Of a stretch of 64,000 nt of DNA, positions 24,504 through 37,666 are shown one piece after another (positions within the stretch are counted from its first letter, which is position 1; each line of letters opens with the position of its first letter). Below the pieces are notes generated by a model. It saw nothing but the letters and a program-made list of their open reading frames with translations, was not told the origin of the DNA and ran no database searches. Origin of the DNA: Hyphomonas sp. (GTDB lineage Bacteria; Pseudomonadota; Alphaproteobacteria; Caulobacterales; Hyphomonadaceae). Both the position numbers and the translations under genes were made by a program. The DNA is taken from NCBI GenBank assembly GCA_016124495.1, contig WGNP01000008.1, positions 1-64,000 on the forward strand, read 5' to 3'.

Positions 24504-25209
24504 CTTTGTCTCTTCCTTCCAAACGGTCCAGCGGCTCGGTAACGCTCCAGGCGAAAGGCGCGAAAGCTGCGCGCGGCAGCCCGGCCTTGCCGAGCGCACC
24601 GGCGGTCCACTGGTTGCAGGTGTTGAACGGGCTGTATCGTCCTTTAGCGGCGAGTAGCAGCTCGCCGGGCACGCTCGTCTTAATGGGCTGGTAGGCGCCG
24701 TCGGCATCCTTCTTCAGGATCGTGAGGATTTCGTCGATGAGCACGGCTTTCGTGCCTTGCCCGCCGCGCAGTGGCTTGCAGACGCTGCGGACATCCGAGC
24801 CGTAGACCGGCACGATGCGCATAGCGACCGGGTTCATGCCGGCGAGGGCTGTGAGCGCGCGGGAGGGGGTCAGGTCCTCCGGGTACAGAACTTTGGTGAA
24901 GAAGACCGAGTCACCCCAGCCGAACAGAAGATAGGTGTCGCGAGGCAGGTAGTCAGGGATCAGGCCGCGGAATTCCTTGCGCCAGTTGATCACTTCGCCG
25001 TCGAGCGGCAGGGCAATGTCGGTGTGGAAGGCGGCTTCGCAGAGATAGGCGGCGGGTTTGGCAGGCGGCAGATGCGCCGTCCTGCCGGTGAGCGGTAGCG
25101 TGCCCGACAGCCAGGCCGCGCTCAGATACCAGAAACCGCAGATCAGGGCAGCGATGAGCGCCAGGGCGGCCCAGCGAAGTCCGGTGATCAGGAATCTGGC
25201 TGCGTCCAC
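24496..25209 (-). CDS. DUF2459 family membrane-anchored protein
   Basis: A 237-residue protein of the DUF2459/TIGR02117 family. A single membrane segment near the N-terminus (LRWAALALIAALICGFWYL) is followed by an extracytoplasmic domain with HTDIALPLDG, LLFGWGDSVFF, and the conserved CNQWTAGALGKAGLP near the end. The conserved Cys and His hint at a papain-like or NlpC-like hydrolase, but that is inference. I selected GTG at 25209 with GGGGGAG just upstream. Function unknown; it precedes the fucosidase with an overlap. Confidence 0.72.
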   Translation of the reverse strand: MDAARFLITGLRWAALALIAALICGFWYLSAAWLSGTLPLTGRTAHLPPAKPAAYLCEAAFHTDIALPLDGEVINWRKEFRGLIPDYLPRDTYLLFGWGDSVFFTKVLYPEDLTPSRALTALAGMNPVAMRIVPVYGSDVRSVCKPLRGGQGTKAVLIDEILTILKKDADGAYQPIKTSVPGELLLAAKGRYSPFNTCNQWTAGALGKAGLPRAAFAPFAWSVTEPLDRLEGRDKDG

Positions 25210-25284
25210 CCCGTCTCCCCCGGCCGCAATCCGCGTTGGCGACAGATGAAAGCAACGCGTTGCAGGTGGCAAGCAAGATTCTGT

Positions 25285-25313
25285 TTGTTCCTCTTTTGTT
25301 CCCATGATAAAAT
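25285..25313 (+). promoter_or_regulatory. LexA box within a likely leaderless recN promoter
   Basis: GTTC at 25287-25290 and GTTC at 25298-25301 are separated by exactly seven bases, the alphaproteobacterial SOS box. It overlaps a promoter with -35 TTGTTC (25285-25290), a 17-base spacer and -10 TAAAAT (25308-25313). Transcription would start around 25320, one base before the recN ATG, so the mRNA would have almost no leader. Confidence 0.75.
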
Positions 25314-25320
25314 GCTCTGT

Positions 25321-29108
<3,788 letters not shown>

Positions 29109-29131
29109 AGCCCAGGTGATCCGGGTTGGGA

Positions 29132-29965
29132 CTACTTTCCGCCGGGAATAAGACGCTGCAGCAGCGTGCGCCGCTCGGAGGCGCTGATCGCTTCGGGGTC
29201 GACGCCTTCGTTGGTCAGCAGACGGTAGCTCATCCTGTACCAGTCGCTGTCCGGATAGTTGTAGCCGAGGGTCGCGCCGGCGGCGAGCGCCTGATCCTTC
29301 AGGCCGAGCGTCAGGTAGGCTTCGACAAGGCGGTGCAGTGCCTCCGGCGCGTGGTTGGTTGTCTGGAAGTTTTCGACCACGTTGCGGAAGCGATTGACAG
29401 CTGACAGCGTCTGGTTCGAACGCAGGTACCAGCGGCCGACCGTCATTTCCTTGCCCGCGAGCTGGTCGTTGACCATGTCGAGCTTGATGCGGGCATCCTT
29501 GGCATACTCGCTTTCCGGGAAGCGGCGGATGATGTCGTTCAGGGCCGTGCGGGCGCGTTCGGTTATCGCCTGGTCGCGGCCAACATCGACGATCTGGTCG
29601 AAATGGCAAAGGGCCGTGAGATAATAGGCGTATTCGGCTTCCGAGCCGCCCGGGTGCAGGGCAAGGTAGCGCTCGGCGGCGGCCAGAGCCGTCGTGTAGT
29701 CACGCGTCTTGTAGGACGCATAGGCGGACATCACCATCGATTTGCGCGCCCATTCAGAATAGGGGTGCTGGCGCTCGACTTCCTCGAACAGCAGGATGGC
29801 ATTCTGATAGTCGCGGGAATCGAGCTCTGCGGCAGCCTGATTGTAGAGTTGTTCTACGGGGCGCTCGACATAGGCGAGCTCCGTGTTGCGCCGCGTGGAC
29901 TGGCAGGCGCCAAGCACCAGCGCGCAGGCGGCAATCGCCAGGGGGAGGGGTGTCAGTCTGGACAT
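29132..29965 (-). CDS. bamD: Outer membrane protein assembly factor BamD
   Basis: A 277-residue lipoprotein of the BAM complex. The signal peptide MSRLTPLPLAIAACALVLGACQS ends at a lipobox (LGAC). Five TPR-like repeats follow, with YNQAAAELDSRDYQNAILLFEEVERQHPYSEWA and FPESEYAKDARIKLDMVNDQLAGKEM as typical BamD segments. It works with BamA to insert outer-membrane beta barrels. Convergent with ligA and divergent from the XRE regulator. Confidence 0.95.
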   Translation of the reverse strand: MSRLTPLPLAIAACALVLGACQSTRRNTELAYVERPVEQLYNQAAAELDSRDYQNAILLFEEVERQHPYSEWARKSMVMSAYASYKTRDYTTALAAAERYLALHPGGSEAEYAYYLTALCHFDQIVDVGRDQAITERARTALNDIIRRFPESEYAKDARIKLDMVNDQLAGKEMTVGRWYLRSNQTLSAVNRFRNVVENFQTTNHAPEALHRLVEAYLTLGLKDQALAAGATLGYNYPDSDWYRMSYRLLTNEGVDPEAISASERRTLLQRLIPGGK

Positions 29966-30093
29966 GGTGGGCGGCCTGTATCAGCGGCGGTGTGCCGTTT
30001 ACTCTGTCTGCTTACCGCGAATGCGCCTGCTTTTCCAAGGCCTGAAAGGCAGGGTGCGCGAGGCAGAATGCGGCCAATTTACCCAGAAACGAA

Positions 30094-30119
30094 GATTGTG
30101 CTTGCTACCCACCACAATC
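30094..30119. promoter_or_regulatory. Inverted repeat upstream of the XRE gene
   Basis: GATTGTG at 30094-30100 and CACAATC at 30113-30119 form an exact 7-bp inverted repeat with a 12-base spacer. It lies about 95 bases before the XRE start, in the divergent bamD/XRE region. It could be an operator for the XRE protein itself or another dimeric regulator. Confidence 0.4.
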
Positions 30120-30213
30120 GCCCTACGTGTGCAATGTTGCCGCACCGCCCCGATTATCGGAAGCCATGGCTGGTAACCCGCATCCGGGCAAGTGGACGAG
30201 AAGAGCTAAAGTC

Positions 30214-30633
30214 ATGACCACCCGTAAGCTGAGCGATGCCAACACAGTCGACCGCCAGGTGGGCGAGCGTATGCGCCGCCGCCGGATACTGCTTGGCCTG
30301 ACTCAGGACCAGCTGGCAGACGCGCTTGGTATCTCCTACCAGCAGATTCAGAAATACGAGACCGGTGCAAACCGTGTCAGCGCCGGGCGCTTGGCTCAGA
30401 TCGCGGAAGTGCTGGAGGTTCAGCCGGGCTGGTTCTTCGGCGCGGCCGAGAAGAGCGAGGCAGCGGGCGGCTCTTCGCGCGCGGTGATCGACCTTGTCCG
30501 CAACTTTTCCCGCATCGAGGATGAGCGCGTGCGCACCCATCTGATGGCGCTCGTCCGGTCACTGGCAGGGCGGGTTGATGAGGATGGGGTACCCAATGAT
30601 CTGGCCGGCGACAGCCAAGGCCTGATGGGCTGA
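30214..30633 (+). CDS. XRE family transcriptional regulator
   Basis: A 139-residue DNA-binding protein. The Cro/CI helix-turn-helix occupies about residues 14-70: VGERMRRRRILLGLTQDQLADALGISYQQIQKYETGANRVSAGRL, with GISYQQIQKYE as the recognition helix. The C-terminal half is predicted helical and resembles the PraR-type regulators of alphaproteobacteria. I used the ATG at 30214. It is convergent with lpxC with 24 bases between stops. Targets are unknown. Confidence 0.88.
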   Translation: MTTRKLSDANTVDRQVGERMRRRRILLGLTQDQLADALGISYQQIQKYETGANRVSAGRLAQIAEVLEVQPGWFFGAAEKSEAAGGSSRAVIDLVRNFSRIEDERVRTHLMALVRSLAGRVDEDGVPNDLAGDSQGLMG

Positions 30634-30657
30634 AGTCTCGTCAAGCACTCAAAACAT

Positions 30658-31569
30658 TCAGACTGCCGCGTGGACGTCTTCACGGACCACTTGCGTGCCA
30701 GCGTCTTCCCAGCACCAGGCCAACGGCGTAGCCAGAAGCTTGCGGACGAGCTTGTTGTTGAGGCCGTGGCCGGGCTGCACGGCGTCATAATCTCCGGCAA
30801 TCGGGGCGCCGGCAAGCATCAGGTCGCCAACCGCATCCAGCATCTTGTGGCGCACGAACTCGTCCTCGATGCGCAGGCCTTCCGGGTTCATCACGCCGTC
30901 TTCGCCGATCACCACGGCGTTCTCGAGCGAGCCACCTTGGGCAAGGCCCATCGAGCGTAGCATTTCGACATCGCGGGCAAAGCCGTAGGTGCGGGCAAAG
31001 GCGAGGTCGCGGGCGAACATGCCGGGCGCGAGCTTCATAGCCATCTGCTGAACGCCGATATGCTGGTCATCATACTCTATACGGGCGCGCAGGGTTAGCA
31101 CATCGCCATTCGAGGGCGACAGGGTGGCGCGCTTCGGGCCTTCGCGTACTTCGATTGTTTCGAGAATGCGGATGCGCTGGCGGGCCGCGCCTTGCGCTTT
31201 CTGGCCGGCCAGCGTCAGAAGTTCATAGAATACGGAGGATGAGCCATCCATGATCGGCACTTCATGGCCGTCGATTTCGATGAGCAGGTTGTCAATGCCG
31301 ACCCCGGCGATGGCCGCCAGCAGGTGCTCGACCACAGCGACCGAGACGCCATGCTCGTTCGACAGCGTGGTGCCGAGCTGCGTGTCGGAAACCGCGTCGG
31401 CATGGGCTTGGATTTCGCCGGTGCCGGCCGGGGCGTCGATCCGGACGAAGCGGATGCCGGTATTCATTGCAGCGGGAAGCAGCGTGAGGCGCGCACGCGC
31501 GCCAGAGTGCACGCCAATACCGGCGCAGCTCACCTTGCGGGAAATCGTTGTCTGCCGCGCGTGCGCCAT
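30658..31569 (-). CDS. lpxC: UDP-3-O-acyl-N-acetylglucosamine deacetylase
   Basis: A 303-residue zinc deacetylase, the committed step of lipid A synthesis. It begins TTISRKVSCAGIGVHSG and has VEHLLAAIAGVGIDN (His ligand region), the FARTYGF and EFVRHKMLDAVGDLMLAG motifs (His and Asp ligands), and PGHGLNN near the C-terminus. I chose the ATG at 31569 since it matches the family N-terminus; ATGs at 31599 and 31605 are possible and no start has a strong ribosome site. It ends the division cluster after ftsZ. Confidence 0.95.
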   Translation of the reverse strand: MAHARQTTISRKVSCAGIGVHSGARARLTLLPAAMNTGIRFVRIDAPAGTGEIQAHADAVSDTQLGTTLSNEHGVSVAVVEHLLAAIAGVGIDNLLIEIDGHEVPIMDGSSSVFYELLTLAGQKAQGAARQRIRILETIEVREGPKRATLSPSNGDVLTLRARIEYDDQHIGVQQMAMKLAPGMFARDLAFARTYGFARDVEMLRSMGLAQGGSLENAVVIGEDGVMNPEGLRIEDEFVRHKMLDAVGDLMLAGAPIAGDYDAVQPGHGLNNKLVRKLLATPLAWCWEDAGTQVVREDVHAAV

Positions 31570-31754
31570 GTGTGTTTCAGCCTTCAGCCCGGAACGCATA
31601 ACCATGGCGGAGTAGATGGCCTGCCGGCCCGTCGCACTCAAAACACGCGATGTTTCGGCTTGTTACAGTTTGGCGGGCAAGATCAGGCTAATGCGCTGAA
31701 AATACAAAGACTTTAATCTGCGGGAAATGTGTCGCCTGAAGGCCACACAAGAGC

Positions 31755-33179
31755 TCAATGATTGGCAGAGCGGCGCAGGAAGGCAGGAATCTCCAGATCG
31801 GCGTCATCGAAGGCAGCCGGCTCCGGCCGGTCATCCGGCGAAGAGATAATTTGCGAGTTGGCAGCAGCGCCGCGCAGCTCAGGGGCGGAATCGTTCTGAC
31901 CCTGCGGGGCGGGGCGACGCCAGCCGAAGAGGTTCGCGAAGCCAGAGGACGGCGCCGCGCCGTCGCGAACCGGCCGTTCGGGCGCAGGGGCGTCGGTGCG
32001 CTCAGAGAAAACACCCGCTGGAGCAACCGGCGTGGCAGTTACGCGGGGCGGCGCCACGATCTTCGGCCGGTCGTCGGCGTCGGGGTCGTATGCCGAGGCA
32101 GCGGACAGTATCTCCGCGTCCTCAGCGGCTTCGTCTTCCGGGGCGAGCGCTTCTTCGTCGGCGATTGAGCCCGTGGCAGCCTGGGTCGCTCCAAGTGCAC
32201 GCGGGGCGATCGGTTGAGCGGCGGGCAAGCGGCGGGTCGCTGCGTCGAGGCCGGCAGCGACGACTGAAACGCGAATTCGGCCTTCGAGGCCCGCATCGAA
32301 TGCCGAGCCGAGGATGATGTTCGCGTTGGGGTCGACTTCGCGGCGGATTTCGTTGGCCGCCTCGTCGAGTTCGAACAGGGTCATGTCATAACCGCCGGTA
32401 ATGTTCACCAGCACACCCTTGGCGCCCTTGATGGTGACCTCGTCGAGCAGCGGATTGTCGATGGCGCGCTTGGCGGCCTCCAGGGCGCGAGCTTCGCCGG
32501 TCGCCTCGCCCATGCCCATCAGGGCCGTGCCCATGCCGCGCATGATCGCGCTGACGTCGGCGAAGTCGAGGTTGATCAGGCCCGGCATGACGATCAGGTC
32601 GGTGATGCCGCGCACGCCGGAATAAAGCACGTCATCCGCCATACGGAAGGCGTCGGCGAAGGTCGTCTTGTCATTGGCGATGCGGAACAGGTTCTGGTTC
32701 GGCACGACGATCATAGTGTCGACATGGCTGCGGATCTTCGCGAGGCCTTCTTCGGCGAGGCGCATGCGGTGTGCGCCTTCAAAGCCGAACGGTTTGGTGA
32801 CGACGGCAATCGTAAGGATGCCCATGTCCTGCGCCGCGCGGGCGATGATCGGCGCCGCGCCGGTGCCGGTGCCGCCGCCCATGCCTGCGGCAATGAATAC
32901 CATGTGGGCGCCTTCGAGACGGGCACGGATATCATGGAGGGATTCTTCAGCCGCTCTGGCACCAATCTCAGGCCGCGCGCCGGCGCCGAGACCGGCGGTG
33001 GTGCCGAGGCCAAGCTGCAGCGTGTTTTCAGCGCGCGAACGCGAGAGAGCCTGCGCGTCGGTGTTGGCTACGATGAACTCGACGCCCTGGAGGTTCGCCT
33101 CGATCATGTTGTTGATCGCGTTGCCGCCGGCTCCGCCCACGCCAAAAACGAGGATCCGCGGCTTAAGTTCCTGGGTCAT
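31755..33179 (-). CDS. ftsZ: Cell division protein FtsZ
   Basis: A 474-residue tubulin-like GTPase that builds the Z ring. The GTP-binding segments are [13 protein letters not shown] near the N-terminus and the tubulin signature [10 protein letters not shown]. The T7 region [11 protein letters not shown] is conserved. A long variable linker (about 320-455) precedes the C-terminal peptide [13 protein letters not shown], which binds FtsA and other partners. It follows ftsA by 95 bases; this gap has a CTAA-N7-TTAA near-CtrA box at 33244-33258, so cell-cycle control is plausible. Confidence 0.97.
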   Translation of the reverse strand: MTQELKPRILVFGVGGAGGNAINNMIEANLQGVEFIVANTDAQALSRSRAENTLQLGLGTTAGLGAGARPEIGARAAEESLHDIRARLEGAHMVFIAAGMGGGTGTGAAPIIARAAQDMGILTIAVVTKPFGFEGAHRMRLAEEGLAKIRSHVDTMIVVPNQNLFRIANDKTTFADAFRMADDVLYSGVRGITDLIVMPGLINLDFADVSAIMRGMGTALMGMGEATGEARALEAAKRAIDNPLLDEVTIKGAKGVLVNITGGYDMTLFELDEAANEIRREVDPNANIILGSAFDAGLEGRIRVSVVAAGLDAATRRLPAAQPIAPRALGATQAATGSIADEEALAPEDEAAEDAEILSAASAYDPDADDRPKIVAPPRVTATPVAPAGVFSERTDAPAPERPVRDGAAPSSGFANLFGWRRPAPQGQNDSAPELRGAAANSQIISSPDDRPEPAAFDDADLEIPAFLRRSANH

Positions 33180-33274
33180 TGCGCCTCAATCTGCGTCTGC
33201 ATCGGCCGGGGCTGGCTTGAGCGGGCAGAATGCGCGCCTGCCGCTAAAAAACGCTTAAGTGACGACGACTGGAG

Positions 33275-34585
33275 TCAGAAATTTTCCTTCAGCCAGTAGA
33301 GCACACTCTTGAGCTTTCCCGAGCCGCCCTCCGCTTCAGTTTCCAATGACGATAAGCCAGCCCGCGCAGCGTCGGTGAACCCGAGATCGGGATAAAGTAG
33401 CAGGCCGGAAGCCGTTGAAAAAGCTGGCGTAGCCAGTTGCTCGCCTAAAGTTTCGGCAAGGACGGGGCGACCGAGGCGGATCGGAGTCTTGAGAATACGG
33501 CTGGCCACTTCGCGCAAGCCGGGAAGCTGGCTGGCGCCGCCTGTCAGCACCACACGCTGGGGCAGGACTGATTTCACATCGCTCCGGGCGAGCAGGTCCA
33601 GCGTCATCTCGAAGATCTCTTCAATGCGCGGCGCAATTATGCGTGCGAGTTCTGCGCGCTCAAGACGTGAGGCATGCAGGCGGCCGTCATCGCCAAGGCG
33701 CGGGGCTTCGATGCGTTCGGCCAGGCCCGGGCCTTCAAGGTCGGCGGTGCCGTATACACTCTTCAGGCGCTCGGCGGCGGCAAAGGTCGTGCCGATGCCC
33801 TGCGCAATATCGGCGGTCACATGCGCGCCGCCGACCGGCACAAGGCCGAGCCAGGCGGGCGAGCCGTGCAGGTAGACCGAGACGGCGGTGACGCCGGAGC
33901 CAAGGTCGATGCAGACCGCGCCGTTTTCGATCTCGTCCTCGATCAGCGTGCCGGCGCCGCTGGCGATGGCGGACGGAATCAGCTGGCGGACGCCGAGATG
34001 GGCGCGGCCGACGCATTCCACCAGGTTCTTCACGATGGCGCGCGGGGCTGAGACGATCGACATTTTGACCGTCAGCGTGCCGGCGATCATGCCTACCGGC
34101 TGGCGCACGCGGCCGGCAGCCTTGTCGATGGTATAGACGACTGGCCAGGCTGAAAGGATGTCTTCCTGCCGGTGCGTCGGGGACTGGGCGGCGCGCATCA
34201 GGGCCTGGCTGTGAAGGCGGCGCACATCCTTGGCGGTGATCACCCGGTCGCCGATGTCTATAGAGGAGGTGATCAGGCGGGACGAGAGTTTTGGGCCGGT
34301 GATACCCAGGATCACTTCGGAGATCGGCTCGCCTGCCTCGCGTTCAGCATCTTCGACCGCAAGGCGGATGGAGCGTTCAAGCCCTTCCATGTCGGTGATC
34401 GTGCCACCCGCGAAGCCGCGCGTCTGCTGACGGCCGGCGCCGATGATGGTCGTCCGGCGCAGATTGTCCGTATCCGGGCGGGCGATCAGGCAGGTAGTTT
34501 TTGAGCAGCCGATGTCCAGCGCTGCGACCGTGCCGCTGGAGCGGCCGTTGAGACGGGCGAGGCGCTTGGAAGAGAGTTCGGACAT
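33275..34585 (-). CDS. ftsA: Cell division protein FtsA
   Basis: A 436-residue actin-like protein that tethers FtsZ to the membrane. VAALDIGCSKTTCLIA is the phosphate-1 loop, VCIDLGSGVTAVSVY the phosphate-2 loop, and VVLTGGASQLPGL the adenosine motif. The last residues SVLYWLKENF form the amphipathic membrane-targeting helix. Its start overlaps the ftsQ stop by one base, a sign of translational coupling within the ddl-ftsQ-ftsA run. Confidence 0.96.
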   Translation of the reverse strand: MSELSSKRLARLNGRSSGTVAALDIGCSKTTCLIARPDTDNLRRTTIIGAGRQQTRGFAGGTITDMEGLERSIRLAVEDAEREAGEPISEVILGITGPKLSSRLITSSIDIGDRVITAKDVRRLHSQALMRAAQSPTHRQEDILSAWPVVYTIDKAAGRVRQPVGMIAGTLTVKMSIVSAPRAIVKNLVECVGRAHLGVRQLIPSAIASGAGTLIEDEIENGAVCIDLGSGVTAVSVYLHGSPAWLGLVPVGGAHVTADIAQGIGTTFAAAERLKSVYGTADLEGPGLAERIEAPRLGDDGRLHASRLERAELARIIAPRIEEIFEMTLDLLARSDVKSVLPQRVVLTGGASQLPGLREVASRILKTPIRLGRPVLAETLGEQLATPAFSTASGLLLYPDLGFTDAARAGLSSLETEAEGGSGKLKSVLYWLKENF

Positions 34586-35457
34586 CAGGTTTTCTCGGCG
34601 GCCTCGCGCGCAGGGGCAGGTTCAACGGCGGATCCGGCCAGGCGGAGATAGACGCGTCCCTGGCTGCGCAGGTCGATCATTTCCAGCGGGCGCTGTGTGA
34701 GCGCGGTGCGCACTTGCAGTTTCGCCAGCCGCTGGATGGCGGGCTCGAGGGCCGGGTCTTCCGGCAGGCGGACGGTGACGCCATTGATGAAGCGCATGTC
34801 CCAGCGGCGCGTGCCGATCCGGGTAGCGACCGCGACGCGGCCATTAATATCTGGCGCGGCAGCCAGTGCGGAAGCCAGCTGCGGGGCGGCTTGCGGCGCG
34901 CCCTGGCCGGCGAGGCGCAGGAGACCCGGGTGATCTTCTGCGCGGGCGCCCGGCAGCAGGCGGCCGAGGCCGTCGACGACCTGCCACTGGCGGCCATCAT
35001 GCCAGAGGGCCACCGGATCGGCGGCGTCGGCGAGAATGACGATCTGGCCTGGCCAGAGGCGGTGGACGCGCACGTTGAGCACCTTGCTGGTGCTTTCGAC
35101 ACGGCTTCTGATCAGGTGCGGATCGGCGCGGAACATGTTCTCGCCGGGCTCAATCATTGCCGCGGCGCGCACTTCGTCGGCGAGCGCAGGATTGTCCTCG
35201 AGGCCGAGGACGGACACATCCTTCACATCGATCCCGACAAGGCGCGAGGTATCATCCATGAATCCGCCGAACCGGGCGCCGATCTGCGACATCGATCCGC
35301 CCATCCAGGCGGCGGTGGCTACAAGGATCGCGACCAGCATCACGACGCCGAAGATGATAGAGGAGACGCGCACTTCCTCGCCCGTCGTCTCGTCGATGAT
35401 CGTCGCGGGACGGCGGCGGCCCGAAGGCACGGTCTGGTTGCGCTCTATCTTTGGCAT
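34585..35457 (-). CDS. ftsQ: Cell division protein FtsQ
   Basis: A 290-residue bitopic divisome protein. A basic cytoplasmic head precedes one membrane helix ([20 protein letters not shown]). A periplasmic POTRA domain follows ([20 protein letters not shown] ... [24 protein letters not shown]), then the FtsQ domain. It bridges early and late divisome proteins. It overlaps ddl by 13 bases upstream and ftsA by one base downstream. Confidence 0.93.
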   Translation of the reverse strand: MPKIERNQTVPSGRRRPATIIDETTGEEVRVSSIIFGVVMLVAILVATAAWMGGSMSQIGARFGGFMDDTSRLVGIDVKDVSVLGLEDNPALADEVRAAAMIEPGENMFRADPHLIRSRVESTSKVLNVRVHRLWPGQIVILADAADPVALWHDGRQWQVVDGLGRLLPGARAEDHPGLLRLAGQGAPQAAPQLASALAAAPDINGRVAVATRIGTRRWDMRFINGVTVRLPEDPALEPAIQRLAKLQVRTALTQRPLEMIDLRSQGRVYLRLAGSAVEPAPAREAAEKT

Positions 35458-36353
35458 GAGGCGTCCTCGATCATCCAGGCGACGAGGTCTACGAAACTCA
35501 TGCCCATATGTGCTGCCTGTTCGGGAACGAGCGAGGTCGGCGTCATGCCGGGCTGGGTGTTGGTTTCGAGGATCACGAGGCGGTCCTTCTTCTCATCGTA
35601 ACGGAAGTCCGAGCGCGTGGCCCCGCGGCAGCCCAATGCAAGGTGAGCCGTGAGCGATGCATCCATCGCCGCCTTGGTCACATGCGCGGGCAGATCCGCA
35701 GGGATCACATGCTGCGATCCACCAGCAGCGTATTTTGCATCAAAATCGTAATAGTCTCTTAAGGTCGTGATCTCCGTGACCGCGAGCGCGTGGTCGCCCA
35801 GTACGGCGACTGTCAGCTCGCGGCCGGGGATGTATTCCTCCGCCATCAGATAATCGCCGTAACGCCAGTTCGGCCCGGTCAGTTCCTGCGGCGGGCCATT
35901 GGTGCCCTCGCGCACGATCAGGACACCGAAGCTCGAGCCCTCATTGACGGGCTTGATCACATAGGGCGGTTTCAGCGCGTGGGCGGCGGCGGCTTCGGCG
36001 CGCGTGACCCGGCGGTCTTTGGCGACGTCGAGGCCGGCCTGCTTGTAGACGGCTTTCGATTTCAGCTTGTCCATGGCGAGGGCCGAAGCGAGCACGCCGG
36101 AATGGGAATAGGGCAGGCCCATGACTTCCAGCAGCCCTTGCACAGAGCCGTCTTCGCCCCAGGGTCCGTGCAGGCCGTTCAGCACAGCGTCCGGTTTGGC
36201 TTCGGTCAGCTGGCGCGCGAGTTCGCGCGTCGCGTCGATTTCAGTGACGTCATAGCCGGCCTTTCGCGCCGCTTCCGCCATCTGCCGGCCGGAGGAAAGG
36301 GATACGGGGCGCTCCGAAGACCAGCCGCCATAGATAACCGCCACCCGTTTCAT
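35445..36353 (-). CDS. ddl: D-alanine--D-alanine ligase
   Basis: A 302-residue ATP-grasp enzyme that joins two D-alanines for peptidoglycan. It shows [17 protein letters not shown] at the N-terminus, [31 protein letters not shown] (ATP lysine) and a metal site in [13 protein letters not shown]. Normal alphaproteobacterial length. In related genomes murB is directly upstream; here about 3.4 kb with a receptor and a relic separates them. It is the first gene of the ddl-ftsQ-ftsA operon. Confidence 0.96.
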   Translation of the reverse strand: MKRVAVIYGGWSSERPVSLSSGRQMAEAARKAGYDVTEIDATRELARQLTEAKPDAVLNGLHGPWGEDGSVQGLLEVMGLPYSHSGVLASALAMDKLKSKAVYKQAGLDVAKDRRVTRAEAAAAHALKPPYVIKPVNEGSSFGVLIVREGTNGPPQELTGPNWRYGDYLMAEEYIPGRELTVAVLGDHALAVTEITTLRDYYDFDAKYAAGGSQHVIPADLPAHVTKAAMDASLTAHLALGCRGATRSDFRYDEKKDRLVILETNTQPGMTPTSLVPEQAAHMGMSFVDLVAWMIEDASCQR

Positions 36354-36518
36354 GCCTGCTCCTTCTGAGACGCGCTCTAGCCTCCGCGTCCGTGATGGAT
36401 CGCTGCGGTGAACACCAGCTTAAAGAGGAGGACGCGGCGTATGTCCGGTCCAATTCTGGCGGATTACGGAAAAATCATCTCGTGGCGCGCGAAAAGGCTG
36501 GAACGGATAATCAGTGTA

Positions 36519-36555
36519 TATTGCTAAACAATAAATACTTACTGAAAAACAGTAA
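36519..36555. promoter_or_regulatory. A/T-rich region with two small inverted repeats
   Basis: In otherwise G+C-rich DNA, 36505-36560 is strongly A/T rich. It contains TATTG (36519-36523)/CAATA (36529-36533) and TTACTG (36539-36544)/CAGTAA (36550-36555), each with a 5-base spacer, about 55-90 bases before the receptor relic. I infer the remnant promoter/operator of the decayed receptor. Confidence 0.35.
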
Positions 36556-36609
36556 ACACCCGGAGGCCTCTTCAGGACTCCGCGGTACGCCCAGAGGGGG
36601 GGCACTGAA

Positions 36610-37522
36610 ATGCCGCTGTACCGACCCCTGTTCGGCACCGCTGCCGCGATTGTGCTGGTCTCCCAGTCCGCTGCCATCGCCCAGACGCCAGCCGCGATGC
36701 CCCCCCTACCGAAACGAACCGTAGCGCATTCACGCCCGCTGACTTCGCGCAGTTCAACCCTCAGAACGCTCTGGACATGGTTCGCCGCGTGCCCGGTTTT
36801 ACCATTCAGAGCGATGACGGTGGCAATCCGGGCTTCGGCCAGGCGCGCGGCAATGTGCTGATCGACGCTCAGCGGGTCTCGGCAAAATCAATTGGTGGCG
36901 AGGCGGTATCGCTGTCACACGGGTTGTCCGTATCGAAGTCCTCAACGGCGCGCAGACGGATATTGCGAGCCTGTACGGCAAGGTCGACAACGTCGTGACT
37001 GATGGCAAGGGTGCGCTCGATGGCGTCTGGCGTTACAAATAGCGCATCCGCGAAAACCTTCCGCCGAGCTTTGACGAACTGAACGTCACGCTGTCCGGTG
37101 CACGAAGGTGCGCTGAGCCGGATTCTCGAGGCCGGGAGCGACCCGGGACGCGGCGGAAACACTGGCTGGGGCGACATCTGGGACGGCACGGGGATGCTGA
37201 TCGAAAGACGTGACGGGAATTTCATGTCCATCGAGTATGGTATCTCCGTATCCGGATCACTGGCCTCGAAACCGGCCAGTGGCACTGTCGCGGATCTCAA
37301 TGCAACGGCCCAACTCTTCGAAGGAGACCAGAAGCAGGCCTCCAGGAGCTTTGCCGCAGGCGGCCCTGAAGGCCGGCGCGTCTTCCTCGGAGCGTACCAG
37401 CGCGACCCGTTCTTCCGGGAAGTCTGCTCACCGGACCACAAAGGCGCGTGCTGGTGCGCTCCGAGGAAGACGCGCGCGCGCGGGGTCCGATTTTCACGAT
37501 CGAACTGAAAGGCAAGTTCTTA
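36610..37522 (+). pseudogene. Degenerate tandem copy of the TonB-dependent receptor
   Basis: Pieces in several frames match the intact receptor downstream, in order. They are a signal peptide (MPLYRPLFGTAAAIVLVSQSAAIAQ), a plug part (MVRRVPGFTIQSDDGGNPGFGQARGNVLI, compared with [14 protein letters not shown]...[11 protein letters not shown]), a barrel part (DGTG, SVSGSLASKP, AAGGPEGRRVF against [10 protein letters not shown]) and the last strand (SEEDARARGPIFTIELKGKF against [17 protein letters not shown]). The bulk of the barrel is missing and there are several frameshifts. The normal stop is lost by a single base after GKF. It is a dead duplicate. Confidence 0.8.
37376..37475. repeat. Near-perfect 29-bp inverted repeat inside the receptor relic
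   Basis: Positions 37376-37404 and 37447-37475 are reverse complements at 27 of 29 positions, with a 42-base spacer; the outer 19 pairs are exact. The right arm codes for the SEEDARA part of the receptor's last strand. The left arm is the same sequence inverted, so a small inverted duplication happened during decay of the gene. Confidence 0.85.
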
Positions 37523-37666
37523 GGCTTCACGAAGGACGGCCCGCCAAGAGGGCAGGGCTGGCGACCGCAATGAGAAAGCGCCGGTCCGGGAGGCCTTGCG
37601 ATGCGAAATCATTGGACTTCGGCGTAGGAAAATGTCCACTGGAAAGCGTGGGAGACGCCAATCCGG

